Below, piece after piece: positions 8,886-17,438 of a stretch of DNA of 64,000 nt. Source of the stretch: ZC4RG30 sp963812195 (GTDB lineage Bacteria; Pseudomonadota; Gammaproteobacteria; Steroidobacterales; Steroidobacteraceae); NCBI GenBank assembly GCA_963812195.1, contig CAWEUI010000020.1, positions 1 to 64,000 on the forward strand, in the 5' to 3' direction. The notes below the pieces were generated by a model. The model had not been told where the DNA came from and searched no databases. It saw only the letters and a list, made by a program, of their open reading frames with translations. Each line of letters starts with the position of its first letter. The first letter of the stretch is position 1. A program made the translations under genes and the position numbers.

Positions 8886-9160
8886 AGCGCCCGGTGCTCC
8901 ACTACGCGCGCTTCCCTTGGGTGCCCGACCCAGATCTTGGATTCCCGTGATCCTCACCGGATCGTGACCCGGGAAGTGGGCCGTCAACACCAGTTGCCCG
9001 CCCAGCTTTCCAACTAACTCGCGCAAGGCTCGGAGGCCGTCGGGCGGTGGCCTGGCGAACTTGCCTTCACGGGTGCTTCGGCCTGTGTGCGCCACCAGAC
9101 CGACGCGCGGGCAGCACATGCCGCAGGATCGTGATCACGCCCGCACCCAGGAATAGCTCC

Positions 9161-9532
9161 ATGAACGCCATCAAACTGCCCAGCCTCCTCCTCGGAGGCA
9201 TGTCCCTCGTCTTGCTCGGAGCCTGCAGTGACGCCGGTTCAAAAGCGACCCTGGCCGGTACCACACGCCCATCGCACGAGGTGTGTTCCGACAAGGTCGT
9301 TACCACGCAGAAGCCCGTCAAGGACAAGGATCGCGTGCTCGGCACTGTCGCCGGCGCCGTGGTGGGTGGTGTGGTCGGCCACGAAGTCGGCGGCAAGGGC
9401 ACCAGCCAGGACGTCGCAACGGTCGGTGGCGTAGTGGCCGGCGGCTACGCCGGCAACCGGATCCAGAAGAGTGTGCAGGACAACGCCACGGAGCAGACCA
9501 CCGAACGCGTGTGCGAGACGGTCTACGACTGA
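9161..9532 (+). CDS. Glycine-zipper outer-membrane lipoprotein (SlyB/17-kDa antigen-like)
   Basis: A 123-residue protein. The N-terminus is a lipoprotein signal with lipobox LLGAC (Cys at about residue 22). The centre is a glycine-zipper two-helix segment, GTVAGAVVGGVVGHEVGG followed by VATVGGVVAGGYAGNRIQ, typical of Rick_17kDa/SlyB proteins that sit in the outer membrane and stabilise the envelope. ATG at 9161 was chosen because translation of the signal peptide begins there. A preceding basic linker in the same frame is not part of a signal peptide and is excluded. No operon partner is obvious. Confidence 0.8.
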   Translation: MNAIKLPSLLLGGMSLVLLGACSDAGSKATLAGTTRPSHEVCSDKVVTTQKPVKDKDRVLGTVAGAVVGGVVGHEVGGKGTSQDVATVGGVVAGGYAGNRIQKSVQDNATEQTTERVCETVYD

Positions 9533-9577
9533 CCCGGGGCGCAGCGCGGCGGCGCGGGTCGTTGTAGGATTCGACGC

Positions 9578-9679
9578 ATGGACGAATCCCCGCCGACCCA
9601 CAGCAAGGGCGCCCACAACGAGAGCCGGGTAGTCGACGATCCGGGCGGAGCCGAGCGTCGCGCCTGGGGGCCGGCCTGA
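9578..9679 (+). CDS. Possible 33-residue leader ORF coupled to the hydrolase
   Basis: A short open frame begins with ATG and ends in a TGA that overlaps the ATG of the following alpha/beta hydrolase (TGATG). The peptide is hydrophilic and matches no family I know. It may be a translational-coupling leader, or simply non-coding sequence; alternatively an indel hides a longer hydrolase N-terminus. Evidence is limited to the stop-start overlap. Confidence 0.25.
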   Translation: MDESPPTHSKGAHNESRVVDDPGGAERRAWGPA

Positions 9680-11394
9680 TGGAACGCGGCGGCCGGCCAC
9701 GCTACCGCCCCGGGTTGCTGGTCTGGGGGCTGCTGCTGATGGTGGGTGGCAGCCTGCTGGCCTATGAGGTCCAGACCAGCGGCGGCATCCGTGTCCTGGA
9801 TGTGCGCTTTGTCGGCACCGACGCAACTGCGATGGGCGCGTTCCTGTTCATACCGCCCAACGCAACCTCCAAGACACCGGCGCCGGGCATTCTCGCCGTG
9901 CATGGCTATTTCAATTCGCGCGAGACCCAGGGCGACTTCGCCATCGAGTTTGCACGGCGCGGCTATGTCGTGCTGGCGCTGGACCAGACCGGACACGGGC
10001 GCAGCGATCCGCCGGCCTTCAGGAATGGCTTTGGCGGGCCGGACGGCCTGCGCTACCTTCGCAGTCTGGACATCGTCGACAAGGACAACATCGGCCTGGA
10101 AGGACACAGCATGGGCGGCTGGGCCGTGGTGGCCGCGGCCGCCGCAGTGCCCGATGGATACAAGTCCATGGTGCTGGAGGGTTCGGGCACCGGGCCGCCC
10201 TTCTCTGCCGAGGGGACGGCGACGTTCCCGCGCAATCTCGCGGTCGTCTATGCGCATCATGATGAATTCGCCTCCACCATGTGGAACGCGCCGACGGGAT
10301 CTGCCGTAACGCAGAGCGCCAAGCTGTGGAAGCAATTCGGCACCGACGCGCCGGTGCAGCCGGGCAAGGTATACGGCTCGATCGAGCAGGGCACGGCCCG
10401 TGAGCTCTTCACTCCCGGCGGCACGCATCCATGGAACCATCTGTCCAAGACGGCCATTGGCGACGCGATCGACTGGTTCCAGCGGACATTGCAGGGCGGG
10501 TCGCCGCGCCCCGCCAACGATCAGATCTGGCAGTGGAAGGAAGCCGGCACGCTGCTGGCCTTGTGCGGCTTCGTGGTGGCATTGCTCGGCCTGCTGGACA
10601 CATTCCTGTGCCTGCCGCTGTTCGCGCCCTTGAGGGGCGAGCCCGTCATCGCACGGCAGGAGCGCTCCGCCGGCTGGTGGATCACGCTGGCGGTCGGCGC
10701 GCTGCTGCCGGCCGCGACGTTTCTGCCCTTTGCGCAACTGGGCAGTCAGTGGATGCCCGCCTCGCGATTGTTCCCGCAGGCCTTCAGCAATGAGATCGTC
10801 GTCTGGGCACTGCTCAATGCGGCGCTGACGGTGGGTCTTGCACGGCTGCCCGGCAGCATGCGTGCGCCGCCGGCGAGCAATCTGGCGCGCGGTGCGCTGC
10901 TGGCGCTGATGACGGCGGCGGTCGGTTATGCGGTCGTGGTGCTGCTGTATGCGTTCTTCCTGGTGGATCTGCGCTACTGGTTCATTGCCTTCCGGCCGTT
11001 GGAACCCTCCCAGACCGGAACCTTCCTCGCCTACCTCGTGCCTTTCGCGGTGTTCTTCTACATCGTACTGCGGGCCCTGCACGCCAACCTCGCGGTGGCC
11101 ACGCATTCGCCGGCGCGGCAGTACCTGGTCAATCTCATCGCGCTGGCCGGCGGCTTCGTGCTGTTCCTGGCGATGCAGTATGGGCTGCTTTTCGGTACCG
11201 GCCACATGCTCGGCTGGTTCATGAACGATGCCCTGCGCACCATCATTGCCATCAATTTCGTTCCGTTGATGGCCATCGTCGCCATCCTCGCCACGTTCAT
11301 ATGGCGACGCACCGGAAGCCATGTTCCCGGCGCGGTGCTCAGCGCGCTGCTGATTGCCTGGTACCTGGTAGTCGGCCAGGCCACCCAAGTGTAG
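9679..11394 (+). CDS. Alpha/beta hydrolase fused to a multi-spanning membrane domain
   Basis: 571 residues. After one N-terminal membrane anchor (about residues 11-29), residues ~50-280 form an alpha/beta hydrolase: the nucleophile elbow GHSMGG near residue 144, strand PGILAVHGYFNSR with the oxyanion-type HGY, and a terminal His candidate in GGTHPWNHLS. From ~residue 295 to the end there are about seven strongly hydrophobic helices. The catalytic domain should sit in the periplasm, with the membrane part of unknown role. Most hydrolases lack such a tail, so this is a distinct architecture. It is an intact frame in a neighbourhood full of frameshifts and is followed closely by another hydrolase gene. 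Confidence 0.75.
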   Translation: MERGGRPRYRPGLLVWGLLLMVGGSLLAYEVQTSGGIRVLDVRFVGTDATAMGAFLFIPPNATSKTPAPGILAVHGYFNSRETQGDFAIEFARRGYVVLALDQTGHGRSDPPAFRNGFGGPDGLRYLRSLDIVDKDNIGLEGHSMGGWAVVAAAAAVPDGYKSMVLEGSGTGPPFSAEGTATFPRNLAVVYAHHDEFASTMWNAPTGSAVTQSAKLWKQFGTDAPVQPGKVYGSIEQGTARELFTPGGTHPWNHLSKTAIGDAIDWFQRTLQGGSPRPANDQIWQWKEAGTLLALCGFVVALLGLLDTFLCLPLFAPLRGEPVIARQERSAGWWITLAVGALLPAATFLPFAQLGSQWMPASRLFPQAFSNEIVVWALLNAALTVGLARLPGSMRAPPASNLARGALLALMTAAVGYAVVVLLYAFFLVDLRYWFIAFRPLEPSQTGTFLAYLVPFAVFFYIVLRALHANLAVATHSPARQYLVNLIALAGGFVLFLAMQYGLLFGTGHMLGWFMNDALRTIIAINFVPLMAIVAILATFIWRRTGSHVPGAVLSALLIAWYLVVGQATQV

Positions 11395-11409
11395 CTGTCG
11401 AGGTAGATC

Positions 11410-12384
11410 ATGAAACGTGGAACCGGGTTGCTGTTTGCAATGGCGTCATCCTTCGCGGCCATCGTGGCTCTGGCCGCGGCACCGGCTGCACCCCCTGCAC
11501 CCGACAGCACATCGATGGCCCAGCGCCTCGGAGAAGTGGCGCGCCGAACTGCCGCAGGGTTCAGGACCCGTATCGGGTCGTGCGGCGCATCGAACCGGAC
11601 CTGACCGAGTACACCATCTACCGTCCCGGCTGACCTGCAGCGTACCGGCAAGCTGCCCATCATTGCCTTCGCCAATGGCGCCTGCCGCAACACCTCGCTC
11701 GAGTACGCGGCATTCCTGAGCGAACTGGCCTCGCATGGCTATCTGATCATCGCGGTGGGCCGCGACGACCAGCCCATGGGCCCCAGTTCGAAAGGACAGA
11801 CCACTTCGCCGGATGGCCGCCTGCTGCAGGTCATGGATACCAAGGTACTCAACCAGGCGGTGGACTGGGCGATCGCGCGCAATGCCGATGCCTCGAGTCC
11901 TTATCGCGGCAGGGTGCGCGCGGATCGCATTGCCTTCATGGGTCATTCCTGCGGCGGCATGCAGGCGTTGACGGCTTCGGCCGACCCACGCACCACCACC
12001 ACCGTGGTGCTCAACAGCGGCTACTACCGCACGCCCCCCGCAAGGCCGCCCGGGCCGCTGCCGGTGTATCGCCGCTGGTCCGAACTGCACGCGCCCACGC
12101 TGATCCTCACGGGCGGACCGACGGATGTGGCCTACCGTATCGCCAGGGACAGCTATGAAGATGGCGTCGCCGCGAATCTGCCCATGTTCCTCGCCAGCCT
12201 GCCACCGCTGGCGCACAGCGGCGCGTACGTGAAACCCGACCGCGAATGGTCGCGTGTAGTGGTGGCCTGGCTGGACTGGCAGCTCAAGGGCGATCGCAAG
12301 GCCCGCGCGCAATTCGTGGGTGAGCGCTGCGGCCTGTGCACCAACCCCGCGTGGCACGACGTGGCCAGCCACGGGCTGCGCTGA
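11410..12384 (+). CDS. Secreted dienelactone-hydrolase/chlorophyllase-like alpha/beta hydrolase, frameshifted
   Basis: The ATG at 11410 starts a signal peptide (LLFAMASSFAAIVALAAAPA). Frame shifts between ~11,520 and ~11,640 separate it from the body, which reads LPIIAFANGACRN, FLSELASHGYLIIAVGRDD, the nucleophile motif MGHSCGGMQAL, and a late acid strand LILTGGPTD. The His may be that in LAHSG. About 310 residues after repair. The likely role is a secreted esterase of unknown substrate. It starts 15 bases after the upstream hydrolase stop, so the two probably form an operon; its 3' end converges on the carotenoid oxygenase gene. Confidence 0.7.
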
Positions 12385-12435
12385 GCGGCGCAGCAGGCAG
12401 ACGATGTCGAATGAACGAGCGCCGCCTGCTGATTG

Positions 12436-13893
12436 CTTGGGCAACTGCGACTCGTCCGCCCAGTGACCGTGCAGGCCGGAGCGCACGCGAAACGGCAGCT
12501 TGGCCCGTGCCAGCGGCCCTTCCGCCAGTTTCAGTGCATCGAAGATCGCCAGGTCGCTGTAGTTGGTCACCACGTTGTCGACCAGCGCGATGATGTAGCC
12601 GTCGCCTTCCGCCGCCTGCGCGCTGCGCGGAATGAACTGCGGTTCCTGGACTATCGATTGCGGCCCGCAGTACCAGCCATCGCTGCGGCCCGTCTGCAGG
12701 TCGATGTGACCGATGTGATTCATGCGAAATCCCGAAGCGCGCGCACCGGGACCTTCGAACGGCTTGTCCGGATCCATGACCAGCATCCAGCCATGCCGGT
12801 AGTGCTGGCCGGTGTAACGCTCGTCGATTCGCGGAAACTCGTCGATCACTGACGTCAGGGCTTCGACCGACTGGAACTCGTCCTTCTTCGAAGCCATGTC
12901 CACCACCCAGCGCGTCAGGTACGGGCGCGCGGCCAGTGGATCGAACGGCGCATCGTTGATGTCCGGGAAGAACGGAAAGCAATTGCCCTCGGCCTGCGGC
13001 GTATCGAAGTAGATCCGGGTGCCGTCGTTGAAGGCATTCATCACGTGGCTGGCGAAGATCGTCTTCGGGGCCTTGAACCAGCGCATGTCGGCAGCCGTGC
13101 CGTGGCGCGGCAACACGCCCAGCCACACCGGCAGCGAGGTGTCGAAACCGAAGTGCGGCTTGCCGGCCTTCAGCCGCTCCCAGTTCGACGTGCACGGCAC
13201 GATGTGGAACACCGCGTAGTCCCGGGTGATCGCGAAGTCGTGCATCATGCAGTAGTAAGGCGCCTCGAAGAACGTCTCGAACAGCAGCTCGCCGTTGGGG
13301 CTGATCTCCATGTAGGAGACGTCGCGCGTCAACAGCCCCTTGGCCGCATAGCCGAAATTGCACATGTTGCCCGTGACCGGATCGATCTTGGGATGGGCCG
13401 AGAACGTCTGGTTCTTCATCCTGCCATTGAAATTGCTGTAGCCCTCGGTCTGCAGCGTGAGCGGATGCATGATCAGCGGCGGGCTGTCTTCCTTCAGCGC
13501 GAACAACTTGCCGGCATGCACGATCGGCGTGGTATTGGCCGTGCCGCGAATCACGCCCTTCACGCTCTCCTCGTCGGTCAGCGGATTGCGGTACGCCCCG
13601 AACAGGGACCGGCCCGCCTTGCGCTCCACCTTCCATTTGTCCGTCTGCGCATAGCGCTGCTTGAGGTCGATCTTGCCGTTGCGGAAGCGGAACAGCGTGA
13701 TCATGCCGTCGCCGTTGAAGAACTGGTCGTTCTCGAAGCGCGGCGGAAACTGCGCGTCCGGATGCACCCGATGAAAGGTGCCGTTGAGCTGCGCAGGAAC
13801 CTCGCCCTCCACTTCCAGGTCGAGGATGTCGCACTCCATGCGGATGGGCCGGAGCGTGTCGGTAAAACCTTTGGTCGTGGGGAAATGTGCCAT
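12436..13893 (-). CDS. Carotenoid oxygenase / lignostilbene-dioxygenase family protein
   Basis: A non-haem iron dioxygenase of about 480 residues that cleaves polyene or stilbene double bonds. All four iron-ligand histidines can be seen in their contexts: TFSAHPKIDPVTG, MMHDFAIT, FASHVMNAFND and SGLHGHWAD. The start MAHFPTTKGF is at 13893. The family normally ends just after the last HGxW motif, yet no stop follows: the frame runs on antisense to the neighbouring hydrolase as far as 11446, so the true stop is probably lost to an indel and 12436 is an estimate. A divergent AraC-type activator 71 bases away suggests induction by an aromatic substrate, which favours a lignostilbene-like over a carotenoid role. 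Confidence 0.8.
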
Positions 13894-13895
13894 GG

Positions 13896-13961
13896 TGGTA
13901 CTTTATCGCCGCCATCAGCCCACGAAATGCACTAATTCGTCGGAATGATGGTACTTTTTCG
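13896..13961. promoter_or_regulatory. Direct repeat in the divergent promoter of carotenoid oxygenase and AraC regulator
   Basis: Two copies of TGGTACTTTWTCG lie in the 71-base intergenic space, at 13,896-13,908 and 13,949-13,961, differing at one base and 53 bases (about five helical turns) apart. AraC-family proteins commonly bind direct repeats on one face of the helix, so these are the best operator candidates here. One copy touches each start codon region. Confidence 0.5.
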
Positions 13962-13964
13962 ATC

Positions 13965-14882
13965 ATGAAGCGCAAAGCGGCCAAACCCACGGGCTCCAGC
14001 CCCTTCCACTACGCGGGGATTTACCGCGACTCATCCTCGCGGACCGAACCCCTGGACCTGCATATCGAGGAACTGCAGGCGCGCGCCCAGGCGCTCGACT
14101 ATTCCATCAAGCCCCACGCGCACCCGGACATGCTGCAGGTCTTCCTTGCCGTATCCGGCAAGTGCGTCGCCATCATCGACGAGGCAGCCCACCAGCTTGC
14201 CGCACCGTGCGTGGTGTCCATTCCAGGCGGCATCGCGCATTGCTTCGAGTTCGAACCCGGCGCAAGAGGCTGGATCCTCACCGTCGCCCACCAGCGCGTC
14301 ATCCAGGCACCCCTGGATCGCAACGACGACAACGTGACGCTGCTGCTGCGGCAACCACACGTGCTGGAGACGGACACGGGAAGCCCCTACTTCGAGCAAT
14401 TGGCGACGCTGATGCACCTGCTGCATCAGGAATTCAATGCCGATCGGGCCGGCAGACGTGCCTGTCTGGAGCATCTGTTGCGCCTGATCCTGGTCCACCA
14501 TTGGCGGGAAGTGGCACGGGTGCAACCGGCGAGCTCCCACACCGACCGGGACCGCAGGTTGTTCTACGAGTTCCGCGCCCTGGTCGAGCAGCACTATGCG
14601 CAGGACTGGTCCATCACCGATTACACCGAGGCACTCGGCTGCAGCCAGCCCCGGCTGAACCGCGTGTGCAGGCAGCTCAGCGGCCATTCGGCCAACGGGA
14701 TCATCCTGGTGCGCGTGTGCGAGGAGGCCAAGCGCCTGCTCACCTTCACCACCGCGCCGGCCGCCAGCATCGGCTATCGGCTCGGCTTTCAGGAGCCTTC
14801 GTACTTCACGCGTTTCTTCAGGAAGCAGACCCGCCTGACTCCTGGCCAGTTCCGTGCCGCCCGCACGAAGCTGCGCAACTGA
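13965..14882 (+). CDS. AraC-family transcriptional regulator (PobR-like)
   Basis: 305 residues: an N-terminal cupin ligand domain (PHAHPDMLQVFLAVSG, VSIPGGIAHCFEF) and a C-terminal pair of HTH motifs (DWSITDYTEALGCSQPRLNR and IGYRLGFQEPSYFTRFFRK, then TPGQFR). This layout is typical of PobR-type activators that sense aromatic acids. ATG at 13965 is chosen; an upstream in-frame start would enter the divergent promoter. Divergent orientation to the carotenoid/lignostilbene oxygenase gene, with shared repeats between them, makes it that gene's likely regulator. Confidence 0.85.
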   Translation: MKRKAAKPTGSSPFHYAGIYRDSSSRTEPLDLHIEELQARAQALDYSIKPHAHPDMLQVFLAVSGKCVAIIDEAAHQLAAPCVVSIPGGIAHCFEFEPGARGWILTVAHQRVIQAPLDRNDDNVTLLLRQPHVLETDTGSPYFEQLATLMHLLHQEFNADRAGRRACLEHLLRLILVHHWREVARVQPASSHTDRDRRLFYEFRALVEQHYAQDWSITDYTEALGCSQPRLNRVCRQLSGHSANGIILVRVCEEAKRLLTFTTAPAASIGYRLGFQEPSYFTRFFRKQTRLTPGQFRAARTKLRN

Positions 14883-14902
14883 AGGCGAGCCACCGTATAA
14901 AA

Positions 14903-14946
14903 CGAAATATTACTTTAATAAAGTTAAAGCCGGATGTAATATTTCG
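14903..14946. promoter_or_regulatory. Perfect 11-bp inverted repeat upstream of the DUF2089 operon
   Basis: CGAAATATTAC at 14,903-14,913 is perfectly inverted as GTAATATTTCG at 14,936-14,946, with a 22-base AT-rich spacer. Arm centres are 33 bases apart, about three helical turns. The element ends 26 bases before the start codon of the DUF2089 gene, whose product has a zinc ribbon and an HTH. It is a strong operator candidate for autoregulation. Confidence 0.6.
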
Positions 14947-14972
14947 CAATATTCACACCGAAACCGGATCTG

Positions 14973-15254
14973 ATGCAGAAGAGACTGCCCAATGTGTGCC
15001 CGAGCTGTGGCGATGCGCTGACGGTGCGGCAGTTCGCGTGCCGCAGCTGTGACACCACTGTGGAGGGCACCTTCACCCTGCCGCTGCTGGCCCGGCTGTC
15101 GGGCGATCAGCAGGACTTCGCGCTCAGCATCATCAAGACCAGCGGCAACCTGAAGCAGCTGGCCAGCCAGTACGGGGTGTCCTATCCCACGATCCGCAAC
15201 CGGCTCGATGAGCTGATCACCCACATCGAGAGCCTGGAAAAGGAACAGCCATGA
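14973..15254 (+). CDS. DUF2089-family zinc-ribbon/HTH protein
   Basis: 93 residues. A zinc ribbon is formed by CPSC and CRSC (about residues 9-30), followed by GTFTLPLLARLSGDQQDFAL and a helix-turn-helix (NLKQLASQYGVSYPTIRNRLDEL). DUF2089 proteins are small predicted transcription factors encoded next to membrane proteins. The stop overlaps the start of the following membrane-protein gene (ATGA), so the pair is translationally coupled. A perfect inverted repeat just upstream suggests self-regulation. Confidence 0.8.
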   Translation: MQKRLPNVCPSCGDALTVRQFACRSCDTTVEGTFTLPLLARLSGDQQDFALSIIKTSGNLKQLASQYGVSYPTIRNRLDELITHIESLEKEQP

Positions 15255-15925
15255 ACGAGTCCGCCACCGCCCCGGTGAAGCAGAGGATTTCCGTTGCCAC
15301 CGCCCTGTTCAATCCTTCCTGGTATCTGGCCGGTGGCTGGTCGCTGGGCATCGGTCTCGCGCTCATCCTGCTGACCGGATTCATCGCTTCGTTTGCCAAT
15401 GGGCATGTGGATGGCGTGCTCGACCTGCACTTCGGCCGCCCGGCGCCGCTGTGGCTGCATCTGGCTGAAGGCGTCGTGGACTGGCTGGTGCTGTCGTTGT
15501 TGCTGTACGTCGCGGGCCGCATGCTCTCGCGCAGTCACCACCTGCGCGCGCTGGATGTATTCGGCACGCAGGCGATCGCGCGCTTTCCCTATCTGCTGGC
15601 CACTGCTGCCGGTCTCGTCCCCGCCTTTCAGAAGACCATCACTGAACTGATGGCGCGCGCGCAGCAGATGCATGCCGGCGAAACACCCACTCCGCTTTCC
15701 TTTGCCCAGCCAGGCCAGGACGGCCCGTACATCATCTTCCTGGGCATTACGATCTTCAATCTGCTGATGCTGGTGTGGATGGTGGCGCTGATGTACCGGG
15801 CCTATGCGGCGTCGTGCAACCTGAAGGGCGTCCGCGCCGTGACCAGCTTCGTGATCGTAATCATCATCGCCGAGTTCCTGGCCAAGCTCGGCATCCAGGC
15901 GCTGTTCATCGTCTCCGGCAGTTGA
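15251..15925 (+). CDS. Polytopic inner-membrane protein (Yip1-like)
   Basis: 224 residues with about five hydrophobic helices, the first near residues 32-50 and the last at the C-terminus. The middle contains FPYLLATAAGLVPAF, a pattern seen in Yip1/DUF1282-type membrane proteins. It overlaps the DUF2089 gene by four bases and is surely cotranscribed. Function unknown; it may be the output or sensor partner of the DUF2089 regulator. Confidence 0.65.
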   Translation: MNESATAPVKQRISVATALFNPSWYLAGGWSLGIGLALILLTGFIASFANGHVDGVLDLHFGRPAPLWLHLAEGVVDWLVLSLLLYVAGRMLSRSHHLRALDVFGTQAIARFPYLLATAAGLVPAFQKTITELMARAQQMHAGETPTPLSFAQPGQDGPYIIFLGITIFNLLMLVWMVALMYRAYAASCNLKGVRAVTSFVIVIIIAEFLAKLGIQALFIVSGS

Positions 15926-15935
15926 GTCCGGGACG

Positions 15936-16790
15936 CTACAGCGCCGCAGACTCCTCCAGACGCCGTTGCCGCTCCTCGGCCAGCCGACGCTCCTCCTCGA
16001 TCAGCTCGAGCATCCCTTCCACGTCCACCGCGCTCTGATCCTGCTCGAAGCGACCGGTCAGCGGTGAATCCGCCTTCAGCTCGCCCGCCTCGTACAGCTT
16101 CCAGATCTCCTGCGCGTAGTGGGTTTCCAGCAGCTGCGGCGCCGCGCGGCCGAAAGTCTCGCGCATGTTGTTCACGTCGCGCTCGAACATGCGAAAGGCA
16201 TTGTTGTTGCCCGCCGCGTTCACCGCCTGGGGCAGATCGATGATGACCGGCCCGGCCGGATCCACCAGCACGTTGAATTCCGACAGGTCGCCGTGGATCA
16301 ACCCGTCCAGGAGCATCAGCACGATCTGCCGGATCATGAACTCATGCCAGGCCTGCGCCAGCTCAGGCGTCAGCTCCACCTCGTTCAGGCGCGGCGCCGG
16401 CGCGCCGTCGGCGCCGCGGATCAATTCCATCAGCAGCACGCCGTCGAAAACACCGTAAGGCCGGGGCACCCGGATACCCGCCGCGCTCAGGCGGTACAAC
16501 GCCTGGACCTCGGCGTTCTTCCACGCGGCTTCCTGCACGCTGCGTCCGTGCCGGCCGCCTTTGCCCAGCGCGCGCGCATCGCGGCTGCCGCGGACCTTGC
16601 GGCCCTCCTGATACTCGGCCAGCTTGTGGAATCCGCGCTGCTGCGCGTCCTTGTAGACCTTGGCGCAGCGAATCTCCTTGCCGCAGGCGACCAGAAACAC
16701 CGCGGCCTCCTTGCCGCTGCGCAGGCGGCGTACCACCGAATCGATGATGCCGTCCTCGAGCAACGGCTGCAGCTCCCTCGGGGTCTTCAT
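15936..16790 (-). CDS. RIO1-type atypical serine protein kinase
   Basis: 284 residues. The kinase core is visible: SGKEAAVFLV (nucleotide loop), CAKVYKDAQQRGFHK with the ATP-binding Lys, VPRPYGVFDGVLLMELI hinge, the catalytic loop IHGDLSEFNVLVD and metal motif VIIDLPQAV. It ends in a basic/acidic coiled tail. Bacterial RIO kinases of this type occur widely in gammaproteobacteria; their substrates are not settled. It converges with the membrane-protein gene upstream on the plus strand, with only 10 bases between. Confidence 0.88.
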   Translation of the reverse strand: MKTPRELQPLLEDGIIDSVVRRLRSGKEAAVFLVACGKEIRCAKVYKDAQQRGFHKLAEYQEGRKVRGSRDARALGKGGRHGRSVQEAAWKNAEVQALYRLSAAGIRVPRPYGVFDGVLLMELIRGADGAPAPRLNEVELTPELAQAWHEFMIRQIVLMLLDGLIHGDLSEFNVLVDPAGPVIIDLPQAVNAAGNNNAFRMFERDVNNMRETFGRAAPQLLETHYAQEIWKLYEAGELKADSPLTGRFEQDQSAVDVEGMLELIEEERRLAEERQRRLEESAAL

Positions 16791-17062
16791 TTCTTTGGCA
16801 TGTTCACGTGCGGCGCGCAGTCTAGACGCCCTGGGGCGTCCAGGTCACTGTGCTTTCGCTTGCGGATTCCAGTTCTGGATCAGCGTGGCGGCACCGGCAG
16901 CGCCGGGTGCTGCAAACGGACGACGCGCGCGCTGCGGTGGTAAATCCTGCCAAAGCAGGCTTCGCCGCCTCGCCGCCAAGTATTCCTACCAGTCGGAATT
17001 ATTCGTGGGAGAATCCCCGCGATCGCCCCTCGAGGCGCCCGCTTCATGTAAGGAGAGGATGA

Positions 17063-17392
17063 ATGCGCAAGACCCTTGGTACGCTGATTCTGGCCGCGCT
17101 GGTCACCGGTGCCGTGCCGGCCCTGGCGGCGGATGCCCCCGCCACCATCCCGGCCGCGGCTCCCGGGCACTACTCCGTGCAGCAGACGCTGGTTGGCCAG
17201 CTGCTGGATGATCCGGCTGCGGACGCGTTGCTGAAGAAGATGATCCCGACCGTCTACGCCAACGAGATGTTCCATACGATGGGCAAGGATTCCACGCTTG
17301 AGGCCATCCAGCAGTACGAGCCGGAGGCGCTAAGCAACGAGGTCCTTGCCAAGGTCCAGGCGGAACTGAACAAACTTCCGGCAAAGAAATGA
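17063..17392 (+). CDS. Small secreted hypothetical protein
   Basis: 109 residues with a clear Sec signal peptide (TLGTLILAALVTGAVPALAA). The mature part contains LVGQLLDDPAADALLKKMIPTVYANEMF and a Lys-rich end; no cysteines. A strong AAGGAG precedes the ATG. I do not recognise an experimentally defined family; similar short periplasmic proteins are found beside esterase genes. The 270 bases upstream, shared with the divergent RIO kinase gene, hold a perfect short hairpin (GACGCCC/GGGCGTC around 16,835) and nothing else I can name. Confidence 0.7.
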   Translation: MRKTLGTLILAALVTGAVPALAADAPATIPAAAPGHYSVQQTLVGQLLDDPAADALLKKMIPTVYANEMFHTMGKDSTLEAIQQYEPEALSNEVLAKVQAELNKLPAKK

Positions 17393-17438
17393 CGATGCGC
17401 CCCGGCGCCGCGCAATGCGGCGCCGGGGCACGCGGACT

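Noticed and set aside
7635..9119. A 494-residue minus-strand frame, including 8,890-9,119 between genes
   Set aside because: Mostly antisense to the G8 and OsmC genes. The last ~75 codons (LVGKLGGQLVLTAHF) look somewhat protein-like but have no start, ribosome site or family match that I can support.
9523..11388. A 621-residue minus-strand frame
   Set aside because: Antisense to the well-supported hydrolase with GHSMGG; composition rich in Gln, Arg and Gly as expected for antisense GC-rich sequence.
13045..13935. A 296-residue plus-strand frame
   Set aside because: Antisense to the carotenoid oxygenase, whose iron-ligand motifs are all present.
16825..16845. Perfect hairpin GACGCCC/GGGCGTC as a terminator
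   Set aside because: It lies upstream of two divergent genes, not after a gene, and has no T-tract; left as an unassigned dyad.
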